64,000 nucleotides of DNA from Candidatus Hydrogenedentota bacterium (GCA_016791475.1 JAEUWI010000002.1:186001-250000); one strand, 5' to 3'. Positions 44,987 to 54,179 are shown, counted from the stretch's first letter. The notes: generated by a model from the sequence alone, not told the origin. Numbers and translations: made by a program.

Positions 44987-45443
44987 GGCGAACCTCCTCC
45001 GGCCGGGCCGCCGCTTCCCGCGCTTTGGCCAGGAAGAACTGTATGGGATAGTCGCTTTTTTCCAGGACGGTCTGCTTGCCCAGACGCTGCCGGGGGTTGA
45101 CCAGAATGGGCGCCTTCAGGTTGGTGCGGACTTTGGACACATCTTCGGAGACGACGAGGATGGTGTAGATTTCGAGATCGGCCACGGCGGCCACCGCCAA
45201 CTCGGAGAGCTCGTGCTGCCCCAGTTGGACCTTGTAATCGGGCACGACATCTCTGGGATTCATCAGGAGAAAGGCGAGCTCTCCGGATTCCGTGGACTGA
45301 AGCCACGTTACGGCGCTTTCGGCCGGTCCCGGCAACAGCACGAAGCGGCGGTACTCCTGAAATCCGATGATGGGCTGGGTAAACGTGATGACGGATCCGT
45401 CCGGCACGTCAATATCCCCAAACCGTGATGTTCTCAACTGCAT
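44967..45443 (-). CDS. fliW: Flagellar assembly factor FliW
   Basis: 158 residues from the ATG at 45443 (GGAG 7 bp before); a TTG 15 bp upstream was rejected. Conserved features are the RFGDIDVP start, [29 protein letters not shown] and the end [18 protein letters not shown]. FliW binds flagellin and, when free, captures CsrA, giving a three-partner switch that couples flagellin synthesis to export. The gene implies that the organism has flagella, although no flagellin gene is in the window. Its leader holds two GGA motifs close to the ribosome site. Confidence 0.95.
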   Translation of the reverse strand: MQLRTSRFGDIDVPDGSVITFTQPIIGFQEYRRFVLLPGPAESAVTWLQSTESGELAFLLMNPRDVVPDYKVQLGQHELSELAVAAVADLEIYTILVVSEDVSKVRTNLKAPILVNPRQRLGKQTVLEKSDYPIQFFLAKAREAAARPEEVRHARADA

Positions 45444-45602
45444 CTCTTCACTCCGCAATCCCTGCTTTGAGTACGGATTACAGTATGCACCAAGGTGCGA
45501 CGGGGGCGCAAGCGGAAAGAGCTAAAAATGCAATAGCCCGTAAAGGGTGTAGCGACGTGCCCCGGACGTGAGCAATTGGCCCGATGTGCGGCCCCCTACC
45601 CT

Positions 45603-45983
45603 TCAGGGGCAACCCCCGCAACGGTTCCGCAGCCACTGGGCGCCATGGTAGGTCGCCTGGGCCACGGCCCCCATCAGTCCGAGGCGCTCCACGATCCAGC
45701 CAAACTTCTCGAAGGGTGGATAGGTAGCCAGAATGGCCGCCCAGGCTTCCTGATCCTCACGAAGCTCCCCCTCGTGAAAGGTGCGCAGCCGCGCCGGGGG
45801 CCCATGGCGCTCTTCCTCGGAGAAGAACAGGGCGGCCTCCTCCGTCGCCGCGTAGTCCGTCCACGGGATGAATTCCAGCCTGCCCTCGGACCGCGTGCGG
45901 CCATATTCGGCGAGGCGGCGGCAGAGACCACAGTTGTCATCATAGAGCACCCGGAGGGGAGCCGCCGAGGGGGATTCGCTCAC
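45603..45983 (-). CDS. DCC-family thiol-disulfide oxidoreductase-like protein (DUF393)
   Basis: 126 residues. The N-terminal YDDNCGLCRRLAEYGR has the D-x-x-C-x-x-C signature of the DCC family (a thioredoxin-like fold), followed by LEFIPWTDY and a C-terminal helix. The C-terminal RNRCGGCP adds another CxxC pair. The biochemical role of the family is not established. The start overlaps the stop of the upstream lipoprotein gene (ATGA), so the two are co-translated. Confidence 0.88.
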   Translation of the reverse strand: MSESPSAAPLRVLYDDNCGLCRRLAEYGRTRSEGRLEFIPWTDYAATEEAALFFSEEERHGPPARLRTFHEGELREDQEAWAAILATYPPFEKFGWIVERLGLMGAVAQATYHGAQWLRNRCGGCP

Positions 45984-46825
45984 GGCTTGGGAGCCGCATT
46001 GGCCTTAAACGTGGCCACGGAAGGCGGATCGGCGAGGGGGGGATCGGCTTCAGACAAGGTCTCCTGCGCGCCGTTGGTGGACAGCCACACTTGGAGCTTG
46101 TCGTTCGCGGGATCCGCCAGAAAGACCGCCATGTCCACGCCGCCCTGATGGGGTTTGTTCCCCGTGATATAGAGCAGGCCGTTTTCCTCGGTCAAGGGCC
46201 CCTGTACCCGCATGTTCTCTTTGAAAGTCTGGAGTTTGTCCCCCAGCAATACATGGAGGCGCTGCGCCAGAAGGGGATGGTTCCATAGGCCGGTATCCCG
46301 GGGGTACTGGCCCAGGTGCAGGCGAAGCTGGGCGAGGGATGGGGCATCCTTATCTTCCGGCGCCCGCTTCGAGAAACGCAAGGCCTCATCCTTGCCGTAG
46401 CGCAGGATCAAGTCGCCGTTTTCAAACCCATAGGTGCGGGCGCCGGCGAGGGCCTGCGCCACCGCATTCTCCTGAGCCGCGAGTCCCTCTGGAGAGGTGC
46501 ACAGGCGCTTCGTCATCGCGATCCGGCCGAGGGTAATCTTCTCTTCGGAAAGGGCATAGCTGCCGCTGAAGCGGTTGCAGCCCGCAAGCCCGGAGAACTG
46601 GAGGGTGCTGGGATCCAGCAGGAGATCGGCCTCCGTTCCCGGAATCAGTGCGGTGGGCGCCGCCACCGGACCGTACGACAGGAGGTACCACGTTACACCG
46701 GTCAACGTATCCACCGGTTGCTGCGACGGGCGCGCCAGCGGGATTGGGATGGGCTCCGTGGCGCATCCGGCGATTAGTGGGGCCACCGCCGTAATGCAGG
46801 TCCATGCCACTTGATGCTTAAACAC
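45980..46825 (-). CDS. META-domain lipoprotein
   Basis: 281 residues from a GTG at 46825 (GGAG 7 bp before). A short signal peptide ends in a lipobox, L-I-A-G-C, so it is a lipoprotein. About 35-130 is a META/HslJ-like domain (TGVTWYLLSYGP, LQFSGLAGCNRFSGSY, GRIAMTKRLC, ENAVAQAL). The second half (about 145-280) is not recognised but is also beta-rich. META proteins sit in the envelope and are linked to heat or drug stress in other bacteria; a specific job here cannot be read. Confidence 0.85.
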   Translation of the reverse strand: MFKHQVAWTCITAVAPLIAGCATEPIPIPLARPSQQPVDTLTGVTWYLLSYGPVAAPTALIPGTEADLLLDPSTLQFSGLAGCNRFSGSYALSEEKITLGRIAMTKRLCTSPEGLAAQENAVAQALAGARTYGFENGDLILRYGKDEALRFSKRAPEDKDAPSLAQLRLHLGQYPRDTGLWNHPLLAQRLHVLLGDKLQTFKENMRVQGPLTEENGLLYITGNKPHQGGVDMAVFLADPANDKLQVWLSTNGAQETLSEADPPLADPPSVATFKANAAPKP

Positions 46826-46858
46826 GTTAAATCTCCGAGAAACGGATAAACCGTTCCG

Positions 46859-46902
46859 GCAAATAAAAACGGGCAGCAGGCGCGGCGCCAACACTGCCCG
46901 TT
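46859..46902 (-). terminator. Rho-independent terminator of the prepilin-like gene
   Basis: On the minus strand AACGGGCAG and CTGCCCGTT (46902-46894 and 46876-46868) form a 9-bp stem followed by TTTTTATTT. It ends the 46951-47301 gene about 50 bp after its stop codon. Confidence 0.75.
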
Positions 46903-46950
46903 GAACCGACAACAATACAAACACAACTTGCCCGGAGCCCCTAGGGGCAA

Positions 46951-47301
46951 CTAATAGCCGATATCGGTGGTCTTAATCTTCTGTGCGCCCTCAAGTTCAA
47001 GCGTTTGCGCGGCCTGCGCTGCCGCCGCGGGAACCTCCGGGGCTTCCTGCTCGGCGCTGTCGTCCACCGCCGGCACATCGCGATCACGCCGCATGGGGCG
47101 TTCCCGCCGGATCCCGGCTTCAATGTTCATCGGGTCATCCGCCGCAATGACGTAGGGCGCCAAGCTGCCGTCGGTCTTTTCCCGCCCATGATTGGGCGTG
47201 TTTATGGCCGGCAACAAAATGGCCGCCAGGACCACCGTGATGGCCAGGACCACCAGTAACTCCGCCAGGCTTAAGCCCGACTCTCTTGCTTGTTTCCACA
47301 T
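46951..47301 (-). CDS. Prepilin-like protein with type IV N-terminal methylation signal
   Basis: 116 residues from the ATG at 47301, preceded by GAGG. An in-frame longer version was rejected because it lacks a ribosome site and puts the signal in the interior. The leader peptide ending in Gly (ARESG, then LSLAELLVVLAITVVLAAILLPA) is a class III prepilin signal cleaved by PilD and methylated; Glu5 of the mature protein is present. The rest is short, acidic and Ala-rich with no pilin beta sheet, so it is a minor pseudopilin or a reduced relative. It has its own terminator. Confidence 0.7.
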   Translation of the reverse strand: MWKQARESGLSLAELLVVLAITVVLAAILLPAINTPNHGREKTDGSLAPYVIAADDPMNIEAGIRRERPMRRDRDVPAVDDSAEQEAPEVPAAAAQAAQTLELEGAQKIKTTDIGY

Positions 47302-47691
47302 GTTTCTTTCCTCGCTCCTGCCGCGAACAGGATTATCAGCCGCGCCGTTCTGTTTTGGGCGGGTACCCGATTCCTCTCCCCCAGCGGCGAGGACTTCGAG
47401 CACCGGCACACAACGCCTGCAGCTTCATAGACGCGTTTCGGCTTCTCTTATTCAATTAAACTTTGAAGACCCCGACCGAACTGCGACCCAGGTCGAATCA
47501 CCCAAGCCGCACCAAGAGAAGTATACACGATCTATACATTTTTCAACAGAAAAGTTTCATTTGGCGGGCGTAATAATTGTTTTTCGTAGTTTGGAGGCAG
47601 GAAAATCGACGCATTAGCACCGGGATCGGTCGAACTGCCCGTATTCCCGCAAAATAATAGAGCCCTCACCCCGTCATTCCGGGCCACAGAC
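47302..47691. other. 390-bp intergenic region
   Basis: AT-richer than its surroundings, with no gene recognised. GTATAC and TATAC motifs near 47521-47537 could be part of a minus-strand promoter for the prepilin gene, but no convincing -35/-10 pair or long palindrome was seen. Confidence 0.3.
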
Positions 47692-49365
47692 CTAACGATA
47701 TTGCTGCATCCGAAGCGCCAGCGGCACCCAGACCAAAGGCGCGAAGCAGGCCGCGATCCACCAGAATACTTCCGGTGTGCCGCCCTCCACACTAAGGCCA
47801 GCGGCCACGAGCACACAGGTCAGGAAATGGGTCAGCGCTACACCCGCTACACGTCGCCCAGTCACCACGCCAATGCGCCACGCAAAGATCAGGCCCGCCC
47901 AGAGGAGCAGGAGCGGCACGAGAAAGGCAATCTGAAGCTGGAAAGAAATGTACTCGCCCACGAACCGCAGTTCATCGCCGTTGATCCACCAGGCGAGCGA
48001 GCTGGGCAGAAAGACCAGGATGACCAGTCCAAACTCCCAGGGAACGGGCACGCCATGACGTTGCAGACGGCGGAGGCCGACGACCCCGACTGCGGCGGCC
48101 AGCAGGCCATAGGCCCAGGCCAGCGGAAGAGAGAGGGAGGCAAGCCCCGCGATTGGCGCGATGACTAGAATTCCGAAACCAAACCAGAGGCCCATCCCGG
48201 CGACGAACACGGGCGCACAGGTCAGGGCTATCCAAAGGGCTACCGCCGCTATGGGGTACAGAACCCAGAAATCCGTGTGCCAGTTGATTGCGACGCTGCC
48301 GCCGTGGCCCCGGAGGCCGATCGCCGCGACTTCCAATACCACCACGGCCAGCGCGACGGTTGCGGCGGCTCCGGACAGCGCTGCCAACAACTTGCCATCC
48401 ACCAGGGCCTGGAACGCGCTAGGCCGTGCGAGAAGGAAGCGGGATTCGGCCGGCGTCAGGCGGAAAAGGAAGTAGCTGCACATAACCGCCGGAACCGCCA
48501 CAAGGGAGACAAGTACCATCAACGAGAACTCGCCTTCGCCGCTTAAGAGCATTACGACACTCAAGATGGACGCCGGCGCCGCGACACGGGGCACCCAGCA
48601 GACCACGCGGCGCCATTCGTGCCAGGCGTGGGCCCAGGATGGGCTGCGAAACTCCCACACGATCGATACGGGCATCCACGAATCGGCGCGCGCCTTCGCC
48701 GTGGCCCTGTCGCGCCCCTGCCCGCGGGAAAAGCCCGCTCCGCGCCGCGCCAGCGGAGCGAGCGTTAGCGAGGCCGCCCAACCCAGCGCGAACATGCCGC
48801 CTGAGGTCCATCGCACCGCTTCCGGGTCAGTCATCGGCCCGGTATTTTCAACCGCGAAATAGAATGCGAAGGCGGAAAGCCCCGCGAAGGCCCCCGCGCC
48901 CAACGCCATCCAGGGGCCCGCGAAGGCGGCCAGGATACCCAGGGCCTGCGCCACAGCGACCAGCGCCGCAAACAGGTAGACCGGGAGGAACGAGAAGTGT
49001 TCCTCCAGCAACACCCGGTGGTACAGGCCGATCAGCAGGCCCAGCGCCGCCGCCGCCAGCGTCTTGAAGATCAGGTGGCTCAGCACGATGGGCATCGTGC
49101 GACAGGGCAGCGTAAACTGGCGGCGGGGAAAATAAAGATTCACCTCGCGCACGCGGTAATTTACAAACATCAACCCCACCGCCGTGAAACCCACGACCCA
49201 CGCGAACTTGTCCAGCTCGAAGGGGTCATTGCGGAACTCCCGCATGATCCAGTCGTGGTTCAGCCACACGCTCAACGTCATCAGCAACAGAAACGATGCC
49301 GCACCGATAATCCAGAGGCGGCTCTGATTCCAGTGTTCCCAGAATAGGCCCTGATAAGTGTGCAT
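47692..49365 (-). CDS. ABC-2-like multi-pass membrane protein (permease 2)
   Basis: 557 residues from the ATG at 49365 (AAGGAG 7 bp before). About twelve hydrophobic segments are arranged as two halves joined by a charged cytoplasmic loop (about 220-270, ARRGAGFSRGQGRDR). It resembles the permease at 50769 in size, in layout and in the loop segment ending in a W-x-E-W/F-R-R pattern (AHAWHEWRRVV against AQVWFEWRRTA). It is probably the membrane part of an ABC exporter served by the ATPase at 53038. A prepilin gene separates it from the rest. The substrate is unknown. Confidence 0.7.
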   Translation of the reverse strand: MHTYQGLFWEHWNQSRLWIIGAASFLLLMTLSVWLNHDWIMREFRNDPFELDKFAWVVGFTAVGLMFVNYRVREVNLYFPRRQFTLPCRTMPIVLSHLIFKTLAAAALGLLIGLYHRVLLEEHFSFLPVYLFAALVAVAQALGILAAFAGPWMALGAGAFAGLSAFAFYFAVENTGPMTDPEAVRWTSGGMFALGWAASLTLAPLARRGAGFSRGQGRDRATAKARADSWMPVSIVWEFRSPSWAHAWHEWRRVVCWVPRVAAPASILSVVMLLSGEGEFSLMVLVSLVAVPAVMCSYFLFRLTPAESRFLLARPSAFQALVDGKLLAALSGAAATVALAVVVLEVAAIGLRGHGGSVAINWHTDFWVLYPIAAVALWIALTCAPVFVAGMGLWFGFGILVIAPIAGLASLSLPLAWAYGLLAAAVGVVGLRRLQRHGVPVPWEFGLVILVFLPSSLAWWINGDELRFVGEYISFQLQIAFLVPLLLLWAGLIFAWRIGVVTGRRVAGVALTHFLTCVLVAAGLSVEGGTPEVFWWIAACFAPLVWVPLALRMQQYR

Positions 49366-49504
49366 GGGGGGACTCCTTGGTTGCGACTGCTGTTTCAGGT
49401 CAGGAGAAATGGGACGTATGGGTCTTGTGGGTCGTATGGGATGTTGCAGGTCTGTTGGTCCCTTTGGTCCCTTTGGTCCATCGGGCATCTTTCAAATTTT
49501 CATC

Positions 49505-50407
49505 TCATGGCCAGTTCTCCATCCCGTCGTTTGCGGCGCTTTCCGACACCATCCAGAACTTGCTGCTGGCGGGCTGGGGGTACTGGGCAAATTCCACGTG
49601 ACCGTCGAGAAAGAGCACATTGGCCCCGGGGATGTGGTTCAAGTTGCCCGGCATGGGTCGGCCCTGGTCTGTGCGCCAGGTGTCCCATAGGATGGGAAGC
49701 GTGGACGCCGCCGTCGTGGCCGCCGCCGGGTCGTTGATATCGGTGATGAGAAAGCGCTCCGCCCCTTCCCGCGTGCGGATCAGCGTGATCGTCTGTCCGG
49801 AGGTCGGCAGCGTCGCCCGGAGATCGCCCATGCGCGACTCCACGTTCAGCGTCGGTGGCGTGCCGTCCAGACTGTCGAGGACCTCGCCGAGGTGGTAAGA
49901 GTCCACCGGATCGGCCACCCACGCCGGGTCGATCAGGTAACCCCAATAAACATAACCAAAATCAGGCGTGTGGGTGTAGGTGGCCTCATAGATGCAAGGG
50001 ATGTCCAGCCCCGACGCGGGCCACGTGGAGTGGACCGGCTGCTGGAAGGATTCATTCGACACATAAGCGTCGGCGGCGCTATCGCCCGTGTCCGAAGGGC
50101 ACTTCGTCAGCAGGAGGTCATTCAGATACTCGGGATAAAGATAGCTCCCGTCAAAACTGCTCCAACAGCCCCGCAGCGGGATGTAGGGCTTGAAATAGGG
50201 CACGCCCCGAGGCGGCAGCAGCCCGCTCGACTCAGCGGCAAACATCTGAAAGCTCAACCCAAGCTGGCGCAGATTGTTCACGCACGTAGCCCGGCGCGCG
50301 CTCTCCCGCGCCCGACTCAACGCGGGCAAAATCAGGGCCGCCAGCACGGCGATGATGCCCACGACCACCAAAAGCTCGACCAGGGTAAATCCATTCGGAC
50401 GTTTCAT
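49505..50407 (-). CDS. DUF1559-like prepilin-type protein with C-terminal DGH motif
   Basis: 300 residues with a strong ribosome site (AGGAGG). The class III prepilin leader (MKRPNG) is followed by [29 protein letters not shown], then [19 protein letters not shown], and ends with [11 protein letters not shown], the H-x9-DG-type C-terminal signature. These pseudopilin-like proteins exist in many copies in Planctomycetota and relatives and are thought to enter type IV pilus or type II secretion-like envelope structures. It sits inside the ABC cluster on the same strand, between the two permease genes. Confidence 0.9.
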   Translation of the reverse strand: MKRPNGFTLVELLVVVGIIAVLAALILPALSRARESARRATCVNNLRQLGLSFQMFAAESSGLLPPRGVPYFKPYIPLRGCWSSFDGSYLYPEYLNDLLLTKCPSDTGDSAADAYVSNESFQQPVHSTWPASGLDIPCIYEATYTHTPDFGYVYWGYLIDPAWVADPVDSYHLGEVLDSLDGTPPTLNVESRMGDLRATLPTSGQTITLIRTREGAERFLITDINDPAAATTAASTLPILWDTWRTDQGRPMPGNLNHIPGANVLFLDGHVEFAQYPQPASSKFWMVSESAANDGMENWP

Positions 50408-50554
50408 GGCGAAGTCCTCCTGACGGAGTAATGGCGGAATTGCGGCTCGGGGATCAGTGGATTGCAGTCTCGCGACACGACCCTTCGATTGAGGCGGTGA
50501 TTGAAGGGCGAGGAGGGATAACGTTCAGCCTCCATCCCTGCGGCAGCCGTCAAG

Positions 50555-50710
50555 TTCACGGACGTGCCACACGATTCGGTACTCCGATTCGTGTGCCCGT
50601 TGGGAGGGGGGCCGGTCGCCTGCAAGGGCTGACTGACCGAGCGGGATGTCTGCATTCCGTGTCCCATGGCCCCTACTCCCCGCCCAAGCTTACCGGCGCG
50701 CCGGCGTGGG
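50555..50710. repeat. 156-bp repeat, copy 1
   Basis: Strongly similar to 52920-53075 (direct orientation, offset 2365 bp). It includes a near-perfect 12-bp hairpin (50568-50595, CACACGATTCGG arm, loop TACT). The rest of the gap 50408-50768 shows weaker similarity to DNA before copy 2. Confidence 0.85.
50673..50710 (-). pseudogene. Vestige of an ABC ATPase gene 3' end
   Basis: Inside repeat copy 1, the minus strand reads H-A-G-A-P-V-S-L-G-G-E-stop, the exact last residues of the ATPase encoded at 53038-53934. No ATPase coding lies upstream of it. It is a leftover of a duplicated or deleted ATPase copy directly after the permease 1 gene. Confidence 0.6.
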
Positions 50711-50768
50711 GTCCAAGCTATTCCAAGGATGCGTTGAATAACACCTTTTCGTTGATGTTGCCACGGGC

Positions 50769-52712
50769 TCATTGCCGTCCCTCCCTCTTTGACAAATCCT
50801 CTCCCAGCAGTTGAAGGGCCAGCCAGACCAAGGGCGCGAGTACAAAGACGACCCAATTGGGCAGTGCGCTATGAGAGCCCAATTCGGGTTCAAGTCGCTG
50901 GCTTCCGATAGCAATGGGATAGATCACAAAAGGACTGATTGCGACGGCAATGAAGTATCCGGTGACCATCTCTATGCGCTCAAGTGATTCAAGGGAGTAA
51001 TCCTCCGCGGAGTGCATGCCGACAGTGAACGACAACACGAAGACCGCCAATAGGCCAAGTTGTGGGCCAACGCCGAAGAGGCCGGCCCTGCGTCCATATT
51101 GGGTCATGCCGATCGCGAGGATGGTTGGCCCGACATATACAAATAAGAACTTTCCGGGGCCGCTCGCTCCGGAGAATTGCTCGTACCAAGCGAAAGCGAG
51201 CAGGCCCGGGAATATCATCAGGGCGACGAGGAGTTCCCAGGGTACGGGATAACAGCGAAAGTCCAGCCGCCGTTTCAGGAGTATCCCAGTGAGTATGAAA
51301 GGGACTGCTCCCGAAGCTAACGCCGATGCAGCGACGATCACTGTGCCTATGATTTCAATATTGGAGTCAGTTGTCCCCCCAAAGTCTCCGAACGCCAGAT
51401 GGACTATGATATAAAGGTAGGTGAAACCAGCAATGACAAAAGGACCATACACGAGGAGCAGGAAGAAGAAGACCGCCGTAGACATGGCTGCAATCGAAAC
51501 GCTCCAGAGGCCCGAGCCCTCCGCCGACGGGAGTTCTGCTTCGGTGGATGGGAGCATGACACTATAGATTTCGCGTGACATCGCGCTGACGGTCAAGAAG
51601 ACCGCCGCCGCAAGGCATACCGTGAGCAGTTTGGCCCAGCTTACCCGACCAACGGAGGTCGGGCGGCTGAACACGAAGCGCCGGTATGGTCCGGAAAGAG
51701 CGATATGGGTGAACCAGAACAGGAGAATCGCCACAAGGATGATGCTGCCCGAGATCGCCGGGGTCGTATCGCCATTTTCGCTTTGCACTTGTTCGAAAAG
51801 AGACTCTCCCCACGTGAGAATATAGGGGATATCGACCAGCAGCTTCACGGTCGCCACCGCAACGACAACAGCGGCAAACCACCAGGCGGTTCTCCGCCAC
51901 TCGAACCAGACCTGGGCCCAGAATGGTGAGGTAAAGCGGGTCTTTCGCGCCGCACGGGCCAGGTGCCAGTCGTGAATACGACGCACACCAGGCAGGCGCA
52001 ACGGATCCATCTCAGGAATGGTGCCCCCGCGGATTGCGCGCGCCGCAAGGAGTGTACTAATCCAACCGCTAATTACGAGGACGGCAGCCTGGTTCGTCGC
52101 GGGGGAGAATGGCCCGATGTGTGTAGCCAGTGTCCCGGCACAGTACGCCACAGCCAGCCCTAAGCCAAAAACCGGAAGGCCCCGCGCCGCACCGGCTGCT
52201 GCGCACCAGAGCGCGACCGCCTGAATCTGGGTCGCCAGCACCGTTGTCCATTGGAAAGGTTGACTGAAAGGGGCTTCGATGCCCCCAAAATAGCGATGCA
52301 ATCCCCAGAGCGAAGCCAGCAGCAGCGCTATGCCGAACTGAAATGCAATGCCCGGAAAGACCAACCAGTGGACCCGGACCGGTAGCACCAAAGCCTGCCA
52401 CGCAGGACGCGCCGCCATACCCCGCAGGCCCTCATGGAGCGCGCAGTATAGGACGCCCGAGAGGGCCAGCAGCCTTGAAAACAAGTCCACTTCGAGCGCT
52501 GACGAAGGATCGCCCTCCGGCATGCGGTCACTAGTCAGCCAGAAAGGAAATTCCATGAGCCACAATAGAACGAGAAGTGTAACGATTACACGCAGGACCG
52601 AGAAGCGCGGCGCAAACTCCGCCCACAGCAGGGTTTTGAATACCGTGAAAGGTGTGGCGCGGTAGAGAATGGTTGCGGGTGGACGCTTTTGCTCGGTGGC
52701 GGGTATGGTCAT
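50769..52712 (-). CDS. ABC-2-like multi-pass membrane protein (permease 1)
   Basis: 647 residues from the ATG at 52712 (GAGG 8 bp before). The open frame extends 75 codons further upstream but that part is translated repeat DNA without any domain. About twelve hydrophobic segments in two halves are joined by a charged loop around 245-290 (AARKTRFTSPFWAQVWFEWRR). It is probably the transmembrane partner of the ATPase gene that ends about 325 bp upstream, in a GntR-ATPase-permease order like the ytr operon. Paralogue of the protein at 47692. The substrate is unknown; peptide or lipid export is typical for such systems. Confidence 0.75.
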   Translation of the reverse strand: MTIPATEQKRPPATILYRATPFTVFKTLLWAEFAPRFSVLRVIVTLLVLLWLMEFPFWLTSDRMPEGDPSSALEVDLFSRLLALSGVLYCALHEGLRGMAARPAWQALVLPVRVHWLVFPGIAFQFGIALLLASLWGLHRYFGGIEAPFSQPFQWTTVLATQIQAVALWCAAAGAARGLPVFGLGLAVAYCAGTLATHIGPFSPATNQAAVLVISGWISTLLAARAIRGGTIPEMDPLRLPGVRRIHDWHLARAARKTRFTSPFWAQVWFEWRRTAWWFAAVVVAVATVKLLVDIPYILTWGESLFEQVQSENGDTTPAISGSIILVAILLFWFTHIALSGPYRRFVFSRPTSVGRVSWAKLLTVCLAAAVFLTVSAMSREIYSVMLPSTEAELPSAEGSGLWSVSIAAMSTAVFFFLLLVYGPFVIAGFTYLYIIVHLAFGDFGGTTDSNIEIIGTVIVAASALASGAVPFILTGILLKRRLDFRCYPVPWELLVALMIFPGLLAFAWYEQFSGASGPGKFLFVYVGPTILAIGMTQYGRRAGLFGVGPQLGLLAVFVLSFTVGMHSAEDYSLESLERIEMVTGYFIAVAISPFVIYPIAIGSQRLEPELGSHSALPNWVVFVLAPLVWLALQLLGEDLSKREGRQ

Positions 52713-52919
52713 GAGTAAGGCCTCATCAATTGCGCTGTGTGACAACCCATTGCGACAAAACGCTCGCCCGAGCCGCTGTTGATGACGCTGGGCGGTCTGT
52801 CGTCCAGGCACACGAACGCTCGTTCCTCGCGATCGCGTGGCACGACCGTTGGGTTGAGTCTTCGGTGTGAGGGCTTGGAGTACCAGTGTCCCATCCACAG
52901 GGTTACAGGAGAATTCGAA

Positions 52920-53075
52920 TTCACGGACGTGCCACACGATTCGGTACTCCGATTCGTGTGCCTGTGGGGAAGAGTTCTGGTCGCCGGCAAGGGTTGCCTC
53001 GGTGAGCGGTATGTCTGCATTCCGTGATGCACCGCCCCTACTCCCCGCCCAGGCTGACCGGTGCGCCGGCGTGGG
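52920..53075. repeat. 156-bp repeat, copy 2
   Basis: Direct copy of 50555-50710. The 12-bp hairpin lies at 52933-52960 (CACACGATTCGG arm). The last about 38 bp are the 3' end of the ABC ATPase gene. It fills much of the 325-bp gap between ATPase and permease 1, and the rest (52713-52919) holds nothing recognisable. Confidence 0.85.
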
Positions 53076-53934
53076 CGATGAAGATTTCTTCCAGGCCCGC
53101 TTCGTTTTCTTCGAGGATGGTGCCGCCCTGCTCGGCGATGGCCTGTTTGCAGGCGTCGATCTGGCCGTTGCAGACGATGGTCCATTCCCCGTTGAAATTG
53201 TTGCAGGTGAGTGCGCCGGGGAGGGAATTGTCCTTCGGCGGCGTGGTGAACTTCACCACGAGTCGGAGGTGCCGCGTCTTGATTTCCTCCATGGGCGCAT
53301 TGAGGAGCAATTTGCCGTTGTAGATCATGGCCATGTGATCCGCGACGCGCTCCACCTCGTCCAGCAGGTGCGACGAGAACAGCACGGTGCGGCCTTCGTC
53401 GGCCACGGTGCGGATGATGGCCGAGAGGATGTCGCGTCGCACGATGGGATCGAGGCCGGAGGAGGGCTCGTCGAGTACGAGGAAATCGGGCCGGTGTGCG
53501 AGCGCGCCGAGGAGGCCCGCCTGTGCGAGCTGCCCGCGCGAGAGGGTCTTCAGCTTCGCCTGGGGGTCGAGCTTGAACTGTTCGCGGAGCTGCTCGGCGA
53601 AGTCTGGATCCCAATTTGGGTAAAAAGCGCGGAGGTAGCGCATGAGCTCATGCACCCGCATCCAGCCGGGGAGATCGCGGTCTTCGCTGAGGAAGCCGAT
53701 GCGCACCAGCACGGCCTCGGGCTGGGCGATGGGGTCCATACCGAAGACCCGCACGGTGCCGGACTGCGCGCGCAGCATGCCCATGATGTGCTTGATGAGC
53801 GTCGTCTTGCCCGCGCCGTTGCTGCCCACGAGACCGAATACTGAACCCTTGGGGATGTCCAGCGACACGTTGTCGAGGGCGGTCACGCGCTTGTAGGTAC
53901 GCGTGAGATTTTGAATGCTTGCTACCGTTTCCAT
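53038..53934 (-). CDS. ABC transporter ATP-binding protein
   Basis: 298 residues from the ATG at 53934 (AAAGGAGA 7 bp before). Walker A is GSNGAGKTT (about 36-44), the signature is LSRGQLAQAG (Arg in place of the second Gly of LSGGQ), Walker B is FLVLDEPSSGLDP and the switch His is in VLFSSHLLDEVERVAD. A C-terminal about 80-residue part follows the ATPase, as in YtrB/CcmA-like exporters. Following a GntR repressor gene and preceding a permease gene, it forms a YtrA-type regulated exporter. Confidence 0.93.
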   Translation of the reverse strand: METVASIQNLTRTYKRVTALDNVSLDIPKGSVFGLVGSNGAGKTTLIKHIMGMLRAQSGTVRVFGMDPIAQPEAVLVRIGFLSEDRDLPGWMRVHELMRYLRAFYPNWDPDFAEQLREQFKLDPQAKLKTLSRGQLAQAGLLGALAHRPDFLVLDEPSSGLDPIVRRDILSAIIRTVADEGRTVLFSSHLLDEVERVADHMAMIYNGKLLLNAPMEEIKTRHLRLVVKFTTPPKDNSLPGALTCNNFNGEWTIVCNGQIDACKQAIAEQGGTILEENEAGLEEIFIAHAGAPVSLGGE

Positions 53935-54036
53935 GCTGCCGTCTCCTTTGGGGTGCAATTCGCTTCCTTTGCATCGGCGGATTGACGTGTTGGCGCTTTC
54001 GCGAAGTAATCATTAAATTTTAAGGGAAATGCGCAG

Positions 54037-54179
54037 GGCTGGGAGCGCAGGCGGCCCGCCTGCCGGTGGGGCGGAGGTGGCGGGGCTGCCGCAGCGCGCA
54101 CTTTACAGAGGATGAATCTTTCCCAGTCGGTCAATCGTGCCTTCGGCACGATGCAGGCGGGCCGCCTGCGCTCCCAGCC
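54037..54179. repeat. 27-bp perfect inverted repeat with nested palindromes
   Basis: The arms 54037-54063 and 54153-54179 are exact reverse complements (GGCTGGGAGCGCAGGCGG start). Each arm contains a smaller palindrome, GCAGGCGG-c-CCGCCTGC, and another small hairpin (CGTGC/GCACG near 54137-54150) lies next to the right arm. It fills the gap 53935-54261 between the GntR gene and the ATPase gene, so it would be transcribed in the operon mRNA. Confidence 0.85.

Noticed and set aside
52713-52937. 75-codon N-terminal extension of permease 1
   Set aside because: This part is translated repeat DNA with no ribosome site; the ATG at 52712 is followed by the conserved membrane protein.
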